Below, one piece after another: positions 53,435-63,001 of a stretch of 64,000 nt of DNA. The notes under the pieces were generated by a model. It ran no database searches and had not been told where the DNA came from. It saw only the letters and a program-made list of their open reading frames with translations. Position 1 is the stretch's first letter. The number at the start of each line of letters is the position of its first letter. The position numbers and the translations under genes are program-made. The stretch spans positions 1 to 64,000 of the forward strand of contig CAJFTO010000005.1 of assembly GCA_904419955.1 (NCBI GenBank), read 5' to 3'. The DNA is from Candidatus Roslinia caecavium (GTDB lineage Bacteria; Bacillota; Clostridia; Monoglobales; Monoglobaceae).

Positions 53435-55555
53435 TTACCTGAACAGTCCGGTTATTATATCGATGAGGTTGAATCTGACGATCAACCCCGCGAATACGAT
53501 ACTTACCATAGACAGCAGTTTGATCAGTATATTGACCGAGGGGCCGGACGTATCCTTGAACGGATCGCCGACGGTGTCGCCTACGACCGCCGCCTTGTGG
53601 TTTTCGGAGCCTTTGCCGCCGTAGTTGCCGGCTTCGATGTACTTTTTAGCGTTGTCCCAGGCTCCGCCGGAGTTGGCCATCATTATCGCGATAGCGAAGC
53701 CGGATACCAGCGAGCCGCCGAGCATGCCGACTACGCCGTTGACGCCAAGGATAAGACCCACGACGATAGGCGCGAGTATGCCGAGCCCCGCCGGAACGAT
53801 CATCTCTTTGAGCGAGGAGCGCGTGCAGATATCGACGCAGGTCGCGTAATCCGCTTCCGCCTTGCCCTGCATCAGGCCCTTTATCTCTCTAAACTGACGT
53901 CTTACCTCTACGACTATTTTCTGAGCCGCGCGGCCGACCGCCTGCATCGTAAACGCCGAGAACAAGAACGGCAGCATCGCGCCGACGAACAAGCCTATGA
54001 GCACGGGCGGATTTGTAAGCGAGAGCTGAAGATTGCCGCCCAGTTCGGTGATTTTATCGGTATACGAAACGATCAGCGCCAAAGCCGTGAGCGCCGCGCT
54101 GCCTATAGCGAAGCCCTTGCCGGTAGCCGCGGTCGTGTTGCCGAGCGAGTCGAGCGCGTCCGTTCTATCCCTTACGCTCTCGTCCATTCCGGCCATCTCC
54201 GCTATGCCGCCCGCGTTGTCCGCGACGGGACCGTAAGCGTCGGTAGCGAGAGTTATTCCGAGCGTCGCGAGCATACCTACCGCCGAGATACCGACTCCGT
54301 AGAGTCCGCTTGCAAAGCTGTCCGCGTTACCGGTTGCGATGAAGTCCGCGCCGCCCGCCGCGAAGAAGCTGATCAATACGGATATGCCTACGATCACGAC
54401 CGGGATCGCGGTCGAGAGCATACCGAGCGCTATGCCGTTGATGATTATCGTAGCGCTGCCTGTCTCCGACGACTTAGCCAGCTTTCTGGTCGGCTTATAT
54501 GAATCGGACGTATAGTATTCGGTAAAGAAGCCTATGAGCACGCCGGCTACGAGTCCGGATATAACAGCCCAGAACACGCCGGTGTTTTCGGGCAGGAATA
54601 CGAATATCAAGACCGCCGAAGCGATAGCCGATATTATCGCCGAAATGTATGTGCCGCGTCTTAGCGAACCGAGCAGGCTCTTTTGATCGGCGCCCTCTTT
54701 TGTGCTTACGAAGAACGTGCCGAAGATCGAGGCTATTATACCTATCGCCGCGATGAGCATAGGCACGACGATACCCTCGAAATTGAGTCCCGCCGCGGTG
54801 GCGAGCGCTCCGGTCGAGATTATCGAACCTACGTAAGATTCGTACAGGTCGGCGCCCATTCCGGCGACGTCGCCCACGTTATCGCCTACGTTGTCCGCTA
54901 TGACCGCAGGATTACGCGGGTCGTCCTCGGGGATACCCGCCTCTACCTTACCAACGAGGTCGGCGCCTACGTCCGCCGCCTTGGTGAATATACCGCCGCC
55001 TACGCGGGCGAACAGAGCCATGGAGCTTGCGCCCATACCGAAGGTGAGCATGGCGGACATAATCTCCGTCGGATCGTTTAAGATAGCTTTAAGGATCAGG
55101 AACCATACCGATATATCCAAAAGTCCCAGTCCGACCACCGTAAGCCCCATAACCGTACCGCTCGAAAAGGCTATCTTAAGACCCTTGTTAAGGCTGTCCT
55201 TAGCGCCGTTCGCGGTTCTGGTGTTAGCGTAAGTAGCTATGTTCATGCCGATAAAACCGGACAGTCCCGAGAAGAAACCGCCGGAGAGAAACGCGAACGG
55301 AACGAACCAGGTAAGCAGACCCGCCGCCGCCATACAGGCGATTATCACGATCATTATAACGAAGAATACCGCGACCGTCTTGTACTGACGTTTAAGGTAC
55401 GCCATCGCGCCCTTGCGGATCTTCGAAGCTATGTCCGACATCTTGGCCGAGCCCTCGGGCTGAGCCTTTACCCAGTAAAACTTGTACGCCGCGAATGCGA
55501 GTCCGAGTATAGCGCAGGCCAATACGACCCACGGCGCTACGTCAACAAAATTCAT
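53435..55555 (-). CDS. hppA: Membrane-bound ion-pumping pyrophosphatase
   Basis: A 706-residue integral-membrane pyrophosphatase with about 16 helices that couples PPi hydrolysis to Na+ or H+ export. The PPi site includes [22 protein letters not shown] and [20 protein letters not shown], and the later conserved block [18 protein letters not shown]. Position [11 protein letters not shown] has Ala where K+-independent enzymes have Lys, so it is predicted to be K+-dependent, which is usually associated with Na+ pumping. ATG at 55555 follows GGGAGGT. It is transcribed alone from its own promoter. Confidence 0.96.
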   Translation of the reverse strand: MNFVDVAPWVVLACAILGLAFAAYKFYWVKAQPEGSAKMSDIASKIRKGAMAYLKRQYKTVAVFFVIMIVIIACMAAAGLLTWFVPFAFLSGGFFSGLSGFIGMNIATYANTRTANGAKDSLNKGLKIAFSSGTVMGLTVVGLGLLDISVWFLILKAILNDPTEIMSAMLTFGMGASSMALFARVGGGIFTKAADVGADLVGKVEAGIPEDDPRNPAVIADNVGDNVGDVAGMGADLYESYVGSIISTGALATAAGLNFEGIVVPMLIAAIGIIASIFGTFFVSTKEGADQKSLLGSLRRGTYISAIISAIASAVLIFVFLPENTGVFWAVISGLVAGVLIGFFTEYYTSDSYKPTRKLAKSSETGSATIIINGIALGMLSTAIPVVIVGISVLISFFAAGGADFIATGNADSFASGLYGVGISAVGMLATLGITLATDAYGPVADNAGGIAEMAGMDESVRDRTDALDSLGNTTAATGKGFAIGSAALTALALIVSYTDKITELGGNLQLSLTNPPVLIGLFVGAMLPFLFSAFTMQAVGRAAQKIVVEVRRQFREIKGLMQGKAEADYATCVDICTRSSLKEMIVPAGLGILAPIVVGLILGVNGVVGMLGGSLVSGFAIAIMMANSGGAWDNAKKYIEAGNYGGKGSENHKAAVVGDTVGDPFKDTSGPSVNILIKLLSMVSIVFAGLIVRFNLIDIITGLFR

Positions 55556-55694
55556 GATTTTTACCTCCCTTGAATTAAGTTTGTTTTTTAGTATATTGAT
55601 ATTATTATTTATTTTTTCGATAATAATTAAACTGTAAGCGACAGTTTTTTATAAATTCTTTTTTGAATATCGACCAAATTTTTACATTATATAT

Positions 55695-55723
55695 ATTATA
55701 TAAAATAATCGCGTCTAAGTCAA
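55695..55723 (-). promoter_or_regulatory. hppA promoter
   Basis: On the minus strand TTGACT, 17 bases, TATAAT, with a leader of about 130 nt. The rest of 55556-55914 is AT-rich with no gene. Confidence 0.8.
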
Positions 55724-55914
55724 TATGTTTAATACAAATGTAACAAATGATAATCTGGAATATACATTTTGCGGGATATGTTAATATTTAAAGACGTAAG
55801 CGTTAAAAATAATGCGTAGAAGAACATAAAGCGGTCAAAAATATAAAGAGATAGTTTCGCTTAGACGGAAAAGGGCGCGTAAAAACCGCCGCGCGGGATA
55901 TTTAAAAAAGATAC

Positions 55915-56448
55915 TCAGCGCAGCGTGATATGATTTTTTATTATTGAAAAAAATTCGCGGACGTAATTTCTGAGTTTATATTTTTGAGGATTCTCCGCGG
56001 GCAGAGGGTAAGCGGTCAGGCCGAGAAGTCTCGCGGTGCGTCCGGAGCGGTAGACGTGATAGCGGTTCGTCGCAAAATAGACCGTATATCCGTTCTCGCC
56101 GAATAGATCGTCCAGCAGCCGCTTGGAGAACTTAAAGTTGTCGTACGTGCTGTGCGAACGGTCTTCCTTGAGCAGTTTGGATTCGGGAACGCCGTTTTGG
56201 ATAAAATACCTTCGCATCGCTTCCGCCTCGGAGATAGTCTCGTTAGAGCCTTGCCCGCCCGAGCAGACGACTATATCGCAGCCGTTTTCAGCGATAAATT
56301 CGAGCGCCGCGTCCATGCGCGCGTACAGGCTCTTACACGGAGTTTCGCCGTAGAGGCGGCAGCCGAGCGTCACGACCGCGGTTTTGTTAGCGCCGGATTT
56401 TGGCGGCCGATCGTTTGAATGATTATTTTTATATCCCTTATTTGTCAT
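55915..56448 (-). CDS. YdcF-family (DUF218) protein
   Basis: A 177-residue protein of the YdcF/SanA group. AVVTLGCRLYGETPCKSLYARMDAA (about 24-48), CSGGQGSNETISEAEAMRRY and EDRSHSTYDNFKFS are the family landmarks. These proteins bind nucleotide-like ligands or affect envelope integrity; the reaction is unknown. This member lacks the usual N-terminal membrane anchor and begins with a basic, Asn-rich tail. The ATG at 56448 follows GGAGA at 11 bases. Confidence 0.85.
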   Translation of the reverse strand: MTNKGYKNNHSNDRPPKSGANKTAVVTLGCRLYGETPCKSLYARMDAALEFIAENGCDIVVCSGGQGSNETISEAEAMRRYFIQNGVPESKLLKEDRSHSTYDNFKFSKRLLDDLFGENGYTVYFATNRYHVYRSGRTARLLGLTAYPLPAENPQKYKLRNYVREFFSIIKNHITLR

Positions 56449-56485
56449 ATTTGTTTTGATATTCTCCTTTAACGCAGGATAGGCT

Positions 56486-56517
56486 GCGCTTATAATTTTT
56501 TCAAATTATAAAAGCGC
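56486..56517. terminator. AT-rich hairpin upstream of the YdcF gene
   Basis: GCGCTTATAATTT / AAATTATAAAAGCGC with a 2-base bulge, then GGTTTTT on the plus strand. It also carries TATAAT on both strands, so it may be a promoter rather than a terminator. Confidence 0.4.
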
Positions 56518-56544
56518 GGTTTTTACTAATAATATATATGACGC

Positions 56545-56624
56545 GCAAAGCTCTTGTTACGCAAAGTTTTTGTTACGCAAAGTTTTTGTTACGCAAAATT
56601 TTTGCTATGCAAAGTTTTTGCCGC
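56545..56624 (+). repeat. Five tandem 16-bp repeats
   Basis: Consensus GCAAAGTTTTTGTTAC in five head-to-tail copies (56545, 56561, 56577, 56593, 56609); copies 2 and 3 are identical, the outer ones diverged. They lie between the YdcF gene and the DUF378 gene, with no other gene in the 347-base gap. Confidence 0.9.
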
Positions 56625-56795
56625 GCGTCTTGGATTTTAAGGTCTGTACGAGCGGCGGGGACGCCCGCATAGGTCTTAAGCCGCAGACAGACATGCGGCC
56701 GCGCAGAGTTTTCCGAGCCGAAGGCCTGCGCGCTTATAACACAACGAAAATAGGCGAGCGCGCTTGCTTATTTTTAGGTTTAGGAGGGAAAGAGA

Positions 56796-57014
56796 ATGGA
56801 TGTATTGGCTCTGATACTCGTAATAATCGGCGCCCTGAACTGGGGAAGCATCGGCCTGTTCGGTTTCGATATAGTCGGCGCGCTCTTCGGCGGCACGGGC
56901 AGTTTTATAAGCAGAGCGATATTTACAGTAGTATCTCTGGGAGGACTTTGGGCGATATCATTCTTCTTTAGAGAGAAAATACTCGGAAGATACCGTCACA
57001 GCGCCGAGAGCTGA
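56796..57014 (+). CDS. DUF378 small membrane protein
   Basis: A 72-residue DUF378 protein. It has two transmembrane helices (4-24 and 38-58), with ALNWGSIGLFGFDIVGALFG between, the family hallmark, and a basic C-terminus (REKILGRYRH). Function unknown in the family. ATG at 56796 follows AGGAGGG. A tandem 16-bp repeat array lies about 170 bases upstream and could affect its expression. Confidence 0.9.
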   Translation: MDVLALILVIIGALNWGSIGLFGFDIVGALFGGTGSFISRAIFTVVSLGGLWAISFFFREKILGRYRHSAES

Positions 57015-57137
57015 GTAAAACTTACAAGGCGCTAAGCAAACGCGGGAATATTGCGACGGCGATTCCCCGACGTTTGGGAGCGCATCGTAAAAACTTCGCT
57101 TTTGGCGGTTATGGAAATTAAATTTGAATAAAACCAT

Positions 57138-57170
57138 AAACGGCTGGGCTGGCTTTAGTTTCAGCCGTTT
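57138..57170. terminator. Terminator between convergent genes
   Basis: AAACGGCTG / CAGCCGTTT, perfect 9-bp stem with 15-base loop. T-rich flanks on both strands. Confidence 0.65.
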
Positions 57171-57187
57171 TGGCTTAGTATAGCGGC

Positions 57188-58072
57188 TCAGTCCGCTTTA
57201 AACTCTGCGACGCTTTTTCCGTTTTCGGTAAATATCAGCTTATAAGCTCTGAGCGCCTGATACATATCGCCCTCGCCGCGCTTTGCGCCGTACTTAACGT
57301 CGCCTTTCAAAGGGTGTCCTATGTAGGCGAAAGAGGCGCGGATCTGATGCGTTCTTCCGGTATGCAGTTCGACCTCTAAATCGGTACTGTCGCTTTTTAG
57401 GTCGCAGCGCAGAACGCGGTAGCCGAGCCGGGATGAGCGCGCGCCCGGTTTGGGGGTTTGGGAAAACTCCATAAGATTATTTCCTATCTTATATATATAT
57501 CCGTTTATTTCTCCGCCTTCTTGGATCCGTCCCTCCACGGTAAGACGGTAGAACTTGCGTATCTCGCGGTTCTTGATCTTCTCGTTTATCCGCTTTAGCG
57601 CTCCGGCGTTCTTAGCCATTATTAAAAGGCCGGAGGTGTTACGGTCTATTCTGTGGCAAAGAGAAGGGATAAAGGCCCCCGGCGAGGAAATATCTATCTC
57701 GGACTTATCATACAGATAGCGTCTGGCGCGTCCCTCCGCCGAATCCTTATCCTCCGACTGTGAAAGCAGCCCCGACGGCTTATCTATTATAAGCATGTCG
57801 TCGTCTTCGAATACGACCTTTATATCCGGGCTTAATTTGAGCCATGGGATATCCGTATTTTCGCTTTCGAAAAATTCGTCGTTGATATATGCTTGCACCT
57901 TGTCGGAGGTTTTTAAAACGTATTTGAGGTCGGCGCGCTTTCCGTTTACCTTGACTCGCTTTTTCCTAAAGGCCTTGTAAATCATCCCGGGCGCGGCTTT
58001 CGACGCCTGTTTGAATATGAATTTGTCGAGCCTTTGCCCGGCCTCCTTTTCGGTTATTATAAATTCTTTCAT
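57188..58072 (-). CDS. RluA-family rRNA pseudouridine synthase
   Basis: A 294-residue pseudouridine synthase. An S4 RNA-binding domain (about 11-70) precedes the catalytic domain with HRIDRNTSGLL, where D143 is the nucleophile. ELHTGRTHQIRASFAYIGHP is the RluA-family C-terminal block. It resembles RluC/RluD (23S rRNA), but the target uridine is not readable. The start at 58072 is chosen because the ATG directly follows the GGAATGGAG end of repeat copy B1, as in the lysR gene; 12 further in-frame codons upstream belong to the repeat. Two tandem copies of the repeat precede it. Confidence 0.92.
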   Translation of the reverse strand: MKEFIITEKEAGQRLDKFIFKQASKAAPGMIYKAFRKKRVKVNGKRADLKYVLKTSDKVQAYINDEFFESENTDIPWLKLSPDIKVVFEDDDMLIIDKPSGLLSQSEDKDSAEGRARRYLYDKSEIDISSPGAFIPSLCHRIDRNTSGLLIMAKNAGALKRINEKIKNREIRKFYRLTVEGRIQEGGEINGYIYKIGNNLMEFSQTPKPGARSSRLGYRVLRCDLKSDSTDLEVELHTGRTHQIRASFAYIGHPLKGDVKYGAKRGEGDMYQALRAYKLIFTENGKSVAEFKAD

Positions 58073-58253
58073 AATAATCTCCATTCCGCCGCCCTGCGTC
58101 GGCGTCAATAGGAATGAATTTCTCTTATCTTCAGGGCAAGGAATGATAAGAGATTATTAAGCCCATGCGCGTTTCCGAGAGTTATACGCGAGGAAAATTT
58201 CGCGCGGGCAATCTAATCCTGCCGGAGGCTAACGTGAAAGGAACTTTCACGTT
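58073..58253 (-). repeat. Structured RBS-carrying repeat, copy B1
   Basis: Minus-strand copy immediately before the rluA ATG. It has the same opening hairpin (AACGTGAAAG / CTTTCACGTT, 58231-58253), the same TCTCTTATC / GATAAGAGA stem and the same GGAATGGAG-ATTATT end as copy A. It is about 94% identical by eye to B2, the differences clustering in the apical loop near 58170-58182. The long central arm GCCCGCGCG / CGCGC-AT-GGGC is clearer here than in copy A. Confidence 0.9.
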
Positions 58254-58431
58254 AATCTCCATTCCGCCGCCCTGCGTCGGCGTCAATAGGAACGAATTTC
58301 TCTTATCTTCAGGGCAAGGAATGATAAGAGATTATTAAGCCCATGCGCGTCTTAGAGCATTATACGCGAGGAAAATTTCGCGCGGGCAATATGATCCTGT
58401 CGGAGGCTAACGTGAAAGGAACTTTCACGTT
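58254..58431 (-). repeat. Structured RBS-carrying repeat, copy B2
   Basis: A tandem duplicate of B1 with a 178-bp period. Its GGAATGGAGATT end is fused directly to the AACGTG opening of B1, so no start codon follows it. This junction defines the unit boundaries. Copy A is preceded by a similar GGGGAAATT. Confidence 0.9.
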
Positions 58432-58562
58432 ATTTTCCTAATTTTATCGGGTCCTCCATATATATACCGGCGCGGCGTCTCCCGCTCGATCTGGCGATAT
58501 GTTTCGGCCGCGCGCGTTTATCGTCTTTTGATATAAGTCTATATGCCGGCTTTGCATTCGGC

Positions 58563-60107
58563 TCATCGTTTAAACGTCAGTAAGTCTCGAAGTTGCTGTA
58601 GTCTTGTCTCCGAACCCTGGGGCATTAGCGTGACGCTTATTTCCCTTTTGACCGAATCGTCGCCGCAGGTCAATGTTACGGCTGTGTTGACGGTGATCGG
58701 CTTTTGGAACATGTGCGGCGGATTTATCTTGCCCGAGCCGAGAATGGAGCCGGTCGAACGGCTCGAGGAGATCATATCGGAGATATCCGATATGATCGGG
58801 ATATAGGTATCGCCCGACCAACGTATCATAACTTGTCTGCCGTTAGACGCCTCATATCTGCCGGGGAGGTTGGTATACACTTCGTCAAGACTCGGGTTGT
58901 CGCCCGCGATATTGTCAAAGGCCTCGTATATAGCGACTATATTCGGGTCGTCGGATACGTCTATAGACAGCCCGGGCGCAAAGTTTGAAGGCGCGCCGTT
59001 ATTTGAATACAACAGGACGCTCTCGGTCGATTCTGGATCGTCGCAGGCGAGTATGAACGACGCCGTATACATCTTCTCGCTGAAAAGCCTGCGTATCAGA
59101 GATGTGACGTCGAAACTTATCCCCGATCTGGTATCGTAGCCGGTCACGGTCTCTATCAATTCGGTCTCGCCGGCGGGACGGGAGTTGTAGGTCATGCTTC
59201 CGTTCCAGTCGTTGTTGTTTATATAGTACAGCTGCATCCGCATCGTCGAAGATTTGTTCTTAGGACGGAGCTGGATCTTGGCGTCGGTGATCGCGCCCTG
59301 GATATTTTTGGGGTCTATATTAAATTTAAGATAGGTGGCGGAGCCGTTGTCCACGCAGAGCAGATTGTCGTTGGCCGCAACGGCGTCGTAGCCCGACGCG
59401 TTCGGCGAGGCCTCGGAGACGTAGACGTTCGTGTCCAAGTACGTCTTGTTAAGACCCGGCGGGTCGGTATCGACAGCGTCGTTTACGAGTATTTTCAGAT
59501 ACGGGCGGTAGGACGGATCCTCGTAGCCCGAGCTTGCGAACTGGATCGGCGCCGCTGCGTGATCGGCCGCGCTGAGTCTGAGCGTTATAGTACGGTTCTC
59601 GTTTCCGAGCATTTCTTTTATAGGTTCTGTTAGGTCGATCTCAAGAACGCCGGCGTTCGAGTATGTAACGTACGTAAGGTTGGTCTCGTTTCCCCTCGGT
59701 TTGTTGTTCCATGTCGTTCCGTCGCTCCAGTTATTGTTATCGAGATACGCTACGTTAAAACGCGCCTGATTTGAGCCGTCGGAACCTTTGCCGAGCCATG
59801 TCGCGGCGAGACGCAGTTTTACCGAGGAGATCTCGTTGGGGTTCTTGTTGTCCAGCCTTGAAAGATCGAAAGCTATATACGTATCCCAGTTCGCCCCGAC
59901 TATCATCCGCCTCTCGTCAAGTTCGCGAGACGATTCGTCGTCTTTCAGACTGTATACGAACATATCTTTCTCCGGCTGTATCTTAATAAACTCTCCGTCG
60001 GCGATGACCGGCGTTGCGAGGTATATTATTCCGACCGGAACTATGCCGAGCAGTAATAAAGACAAGAGGATGGAACCGACTATCTTTTTTATAGTATCTC
60101 CCAACAC
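58563..60107 (-). CDS. Surface protein with two DNRLRE domains
   Basis: A 514-residue exported protein. The N-terminal hydrophobic segment (about 8-35) is a signal peptide or membrane anchor. Two DNRLRE/CBM-like beta-sandwiches follow (about 40-210 and 225-395), recognisable from NWDTYIAFDLSRL, LRLAATWLG, NNNWSDGTTWNNKP and, in the second, KFNIDPKNIQGAITDAKIQLRP, NNNDWNGSMTYNSRP. The C-terminal 115 residues are a separate beta-rich module. The start is GTG at 60107 after AAAGGCGG. No catalytic domain is present, so it may bind polysaccharide or contribute to the cell surface; this is inference. Confidence 0.8.
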   Translation of the reverse strand: MLGDTIKKIVGSILLSLLLLGIVPVGIIYLATPVIADGEFIKIQPEKDMFVYSLKDDESSRELDERRMIVGANWDTYIAFDLSRLDNKNPNEISSVKLRLAATWLGKGSDGSNQARFNVAYLDNNNWSDGTTWNNKPRGNETNLTYVTYSNAGVLEIDLTEPIKEMLGNENRTITLRLSAADHAAAPIQFASSGYEDPSYRPYLKILVNDAVDTDPPGLNKTYLDTNVYVSEASPNASGYDAVAANDNLLCVDNGSATYLKFNIDPKNIQGAITDAKIQLRPKNKSSTMRMQLYYINNNDWNGSMTYNSRPAGETELIETVTGYDTRSGISFDVTSLIRRLFSEKMYTASFILACDDPESTESVLLYSNNGAPSNFAPGLSIDVSDDPNIVAIYEAFDNIAGDNPSLDEVYTNLPGRYEASNGRQVMIRWSGDTYIPIISDISDMISSSRSTGSILGSGKINPPHMFQKPITVNTAVTLTCGDDSVKREISVTLMPQGSETRLQQLRDLLTFKR

Positions 60108-60186
60108 GAGCGCCGCCTTTCTGAGTATATTTATTAAATCCGTGTATTATCGTCGTTTGTAAGCGTTATGTAATACGCGCTATTTG

Positions 60187-60220
60187 CCGGATCGGAGCCG
60201 GATAAACTAAACCGATCCGG
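60187..60220. other. Strong hairpin upstream of the DNRLRE gene
   Basis: CCGGATCGG / CCGATCCGG, perfect 9-bp arms with 16-base loop, between cinA and the DNRLRE gene on the minus strand. T-run absent. Confidence 0.45.
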
Positions 60221-60363
60221 ATCCGTCGGCGGCCATGCTCTACGTATTCTGAGCTTAGCCGGAGGCAAGACCGACCCGCCCGCTTTTGCGTATTGCGGAT
60301 CGGGATCCGCCGTCCTATAGTTATTTACATTTACGTTGCTTTTATGGATTTACGGTTCGGTAC

Positions 60364-61635
60364 TTACCATATATATTCCGCGTCCTTATCTAAAATACCG
60401 AGCGCGGCGCGGCGCAGAAGGTCGAGCGCGTACATGGCGCTTCTCTCGCGCACCATGCCCCGGTCTCCGGTAAGGTTGAACTTGTACGCCTTGTGTATAT
60501 CTTTAGCGCAAACGCTTATATATACCAGTCCGACCGGCTTCTCCGCCGTACCGCCGCCGGGTCCGGCTATCCCTGTGATAGAGACCGCCATGTCGGCGCC
60601 GGATACTTTGAGCGCGCCTTTGCTCATCTCGAGCGCGGTCTCGGCGGATACCGCTCCGTATTTTTCGAGGGTCTCGTTCTTAACGCCGAGCAGTTTATGC
60701 TTTATCTCGTTTGAATAGGTCGTGAGTCCGCAGCCGAAACATTCGGACGAGCCGGGTATAGACGTTATTTTCTGCGCCGTAAGCCCGCCTGTGCAGCTCT
60801 CCGCGGTCGCGGCAGTAAGTCCTTTAGCCCTGAGCAGTTCGACCAGCGTTTTCTGCAGCGAGTTGTCGAGTCCGGTTCCGTAGACCTTGTCGCCGAGCGC
60901 CTCCCTGATCTTTTTTTCTACGGGAACGATCATCTCGTCTGCGATCTCGGCGCTCTCAGCTTTTGCGGTGATCCTCAGCTCAACCTCTCCGGTCTTGGCG
61001 TACGGCGCGACCGTTGGATTTGTGGAATTATTTATCAGCTCGCTCAGCCTTTCGTCGACCGACGATTCGCCCAGCCCGAACACCCTCAGCGACTTTGAAC
61101 GGATCACGTCTTTAGATCTTTTCTTAAGATACGGAAAGACGTAGTTGTCAAACATCGGTTTCATCTCGCGCGGCGGTCCCGGGAGCATTATGAAGGTCGT
61201 CGAGTTTTTTTCATATTCGACTATCGCGCCCGGAGCGGTGCCGAAGTCGTTTTTGAGTATTATGCATCCCTCCGGCATCTCAGCCTGTTTTAAGTTGCTC
61301 TCCGGCATATACATTCCGCCCGCGTTAAAACGTTCGATTATGTTTCTCTTGCTCTCATCGTCCATCACGCATTTAAGGCCGCAGTAATTAGCTATGGTCT
61401 CCTTGGTGAGGTCGTCTCCGGTCGGACCCAGACCGCCGGTTGTAATGATCCCGTCGGCTCTGCCCGCGGCCGTCTCAAGCGCCGACTTAAGCCTGCCCGG
61501 ATTGTCGCCCACGACGGTCGTATAGTATACGTCGAAGCCCAGCTCGCTCAGTCTCCGGCTGAGATACTGAGCGTTGGTGTTGACGATCTGCCCGAGCAGC
61601 AGTTCGGTGCCGACTGATATTAATTCAAAAGTCAT
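60364..61635 (-). CDS. cinA: CinA-like nicotinamide-nucleotide amidase
   Basis: A 423-residue CinA. The N-terminal MoaB-like domain (1-170) opens MTFELISVGTELLLGQIVNTNAQ and contains TGGLGPTGDDLTKE. The C-terminal amidase domain (about 265-423) has AESCTGG, GSSECFGCGLTTYSNEIKHKLLGV part, and SITGIAGPGGGT with the catalytic Ser. It hydrolyses NMN and ADP-ribose-type pyrophosphates. The ATG at 61635 follows AAAGG; a longer frame to 61722 has no such site and would add 29 unrelated residues. Confidence 0.95.
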   Translation of the reverse strand: MTFELISVGTELLLGQIVNTNAQYLSRRLSELGFDVYYTTVVGDNPGRLKSALETAAGRADGIITTGGLGPTGDDLTKETIANYCGLKCVMDDESKRNIIERFNAGGMYMPESNLKQAEMPEGCIILKNDFGTAPGAIVEYEKNSTTFIMLPGPPREMKPMFDNYVFPYLKKRSKDVIRSKSLRVFGLGESSVDERLSELINNSTNPTVAPYAKTGEVELRITAKAESAEIADEMIVPVEKKIREALGDKVYGTGLDNSLQKTLVELLRAKGLTAATAESCTGGLTAQKITSIPGSSECFGCGLTTYSNEIKHKLLGVKNETLEKYGAVSAETALEMSKGALKVSGADMAVSITGIAGPGGGTAEKPVGLVYISVCAKDIHKAYKFNLTGDRGMVRERSAMYALDLLRRAALGILDKDAEYIW

Positions 61636-61768
61636 TTTATCCACAGCCTTTCTATAGCTTTCTTGTGTTAGTAAATAAACTTCTCCGCCCGCGGTAAGCG
61701 TTACGAACAGAGCACCGCTCATGCCAAAAGTCCGGCGTTCATATTACGCCGAATCAAAGACTTGCGGC

Positions 61769-62959
61769 TCAGCGCGGAAACTTTACTTCTATTACTTCGG
61801 TATCCGCGATCGCCTTATCGAGCGCCGCCTCGACGTCTCCCAAATTCTCTTCGGCTTTAACTATCTCTCCGAGCGAGGGTTTGGTCTTGGGATGCTTTGG
61901 AACGAATATCGTACAGCAGTCCTCGTACGGCTGGATAGATGTCTCGTACGCGTCTATCTTCTTTGAGATCCGGACGATCTCCTCCTTGTCCATTCCTATA
62001 CAGGGTCTGAATACCGGCATATTCACCGCGGAGTCGGTGCAGTAGAGACTCTCCATCGTCTGGCTCGCCACCTGCCCCACGCTCTCGCCGGTGATCAGCG
62101 CAAGGGAGCCGTTTTGGCGCGCGATTTTTTCGGCTATACGCATCATTAGTCTGCGCATGATTATCGTAAGATATTCTTTAGGGCAGTTCTCGATTATACT
62201 TAGCTGTATATCCGTAAACGGTACGACGTGAAGTTTTATCGCGCCCGCGTATACCGATAATATCTTCGCAAGGTCTACGACCTTTTCCTTGGCGCGCTCG
62301 CTCGTATACGGCGGACTGTGGAAGTATACCGCCTCTATCTTTACGCCGCGCTTTGCGATCATCCAGCCCGCGACCGGACTGTCTATGCCGCCGCTTAGCA
62401 GAAGGGTCGCCTTGCCGCCGGTCCCGACCGGCATACCGCCCGCGCCGCTGAACTTTTCGGCGAACACGTAGGCCTCCTTGCGTATTTCGACCTGCACGAG
62501 GATATCCGGGTCGTGCACGTCCACTTTTAGACCGCCGTCGCCGTAAGCCTTTAAAATTGCGGCTCCGACCTCGCGGCTTATCTGCGGCGAGTTCAGAGGA
62601 AACGTTTTATCCTCCCTTTTCGCTTCTACTTTGAAAGTCTTGCCGCTCAGATCGAGATCCGAGAGACATTCAACCGCGGTCTTGAATATGCTGTCCATGT
62701 CCTTATCGCAGCGCATTACCGGGCAGATATTGACTATGCCGAATATCTTCTGTAGGCGTTCGATCGTCTCGAACATATCTATCCCGTCCTCGAGCGGTTC
62801 GAGATATATCGTAGACTGCGAGTTTCTGATGCTGAACTTCCCGATTTTTGAGACTGCGCTCGCGATGTTGTCTATAAGCTTACGCTCAAATACCGGCCTG
62901 TTAAGACCCTTTAGAGCTATCTCTCCGTACTTTAATAAAATCAAATCTATTCTTTTCAT
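61769..62959 (-). CDS. thiI: tRNA 4-thiouridine synthase ThiI
   Basis: A 396-residue ThiI. The NFLD and THUMP domains occupy about 1-165. The adenylating PP-loop is LLLSGGIDSPVAG (about 187-199). The protein ends without the rhodanese domain of E. coli ThiI, as in Bacillus, so sulfur is delivered by a dedicated desulfurase. YEDCCTIFVPKHPKTKP is the conserved C-terminal block. ATG at 62959. The desulfurase gene lies 42 bases upstream in the same direction. Confidence 0.96.
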   Translation of the reverse strand: MKRIDLILLKYGEIALKGLNRPVFERKLIDNIASAVSKIGKFSIRNSQSTIYLEPLEDGIDMFETIERLQKIFGIVNICPVMRCDKDMDSIFKTAVECLSDLDLSGKTFKVEAKREDKTFPLNSPQISREVGAAILKAYGDGGLKVDVHDPDILVQVEIRKEAYVFAEKFSGAGGMPVGTGGKATLLLSGGIDSPVAGWMIAKRGVKIEAVYFHSPPYTSERAKEKVVDLAKILSVYAGAIKLHVVPFTDIQLSIIENCPKEYLTIIMRRLMMRIAEKIARQNGSLALITGESVGQVASQTMESLYCTDSAVNMPVFRPCIGMDKEEIVRISKKIDAYETSIQPYEDCCTIFVPKHPKTKPSLGEIVKAEENLGDVEAALDKAIADTEVIEVKFPR

Positions 62960-63001
62960 TTGTACACTCCTTGATCCGCGAACCGTGCGCCGCGGTTAAT
63001 A

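Noticed and set aside
53597-54502. A 301-codon plus-strand frame opposite hppA
   Set aside because: Shadow of the conserved hppA coding sequence, with extreme Arg/Tyr composition.
56570-56971. 133-codon frame overlapping the DUF378 gene
   Set aside because: Starts in the 16-bp repeat array and overlaps the real DUF378 gene in another frame.
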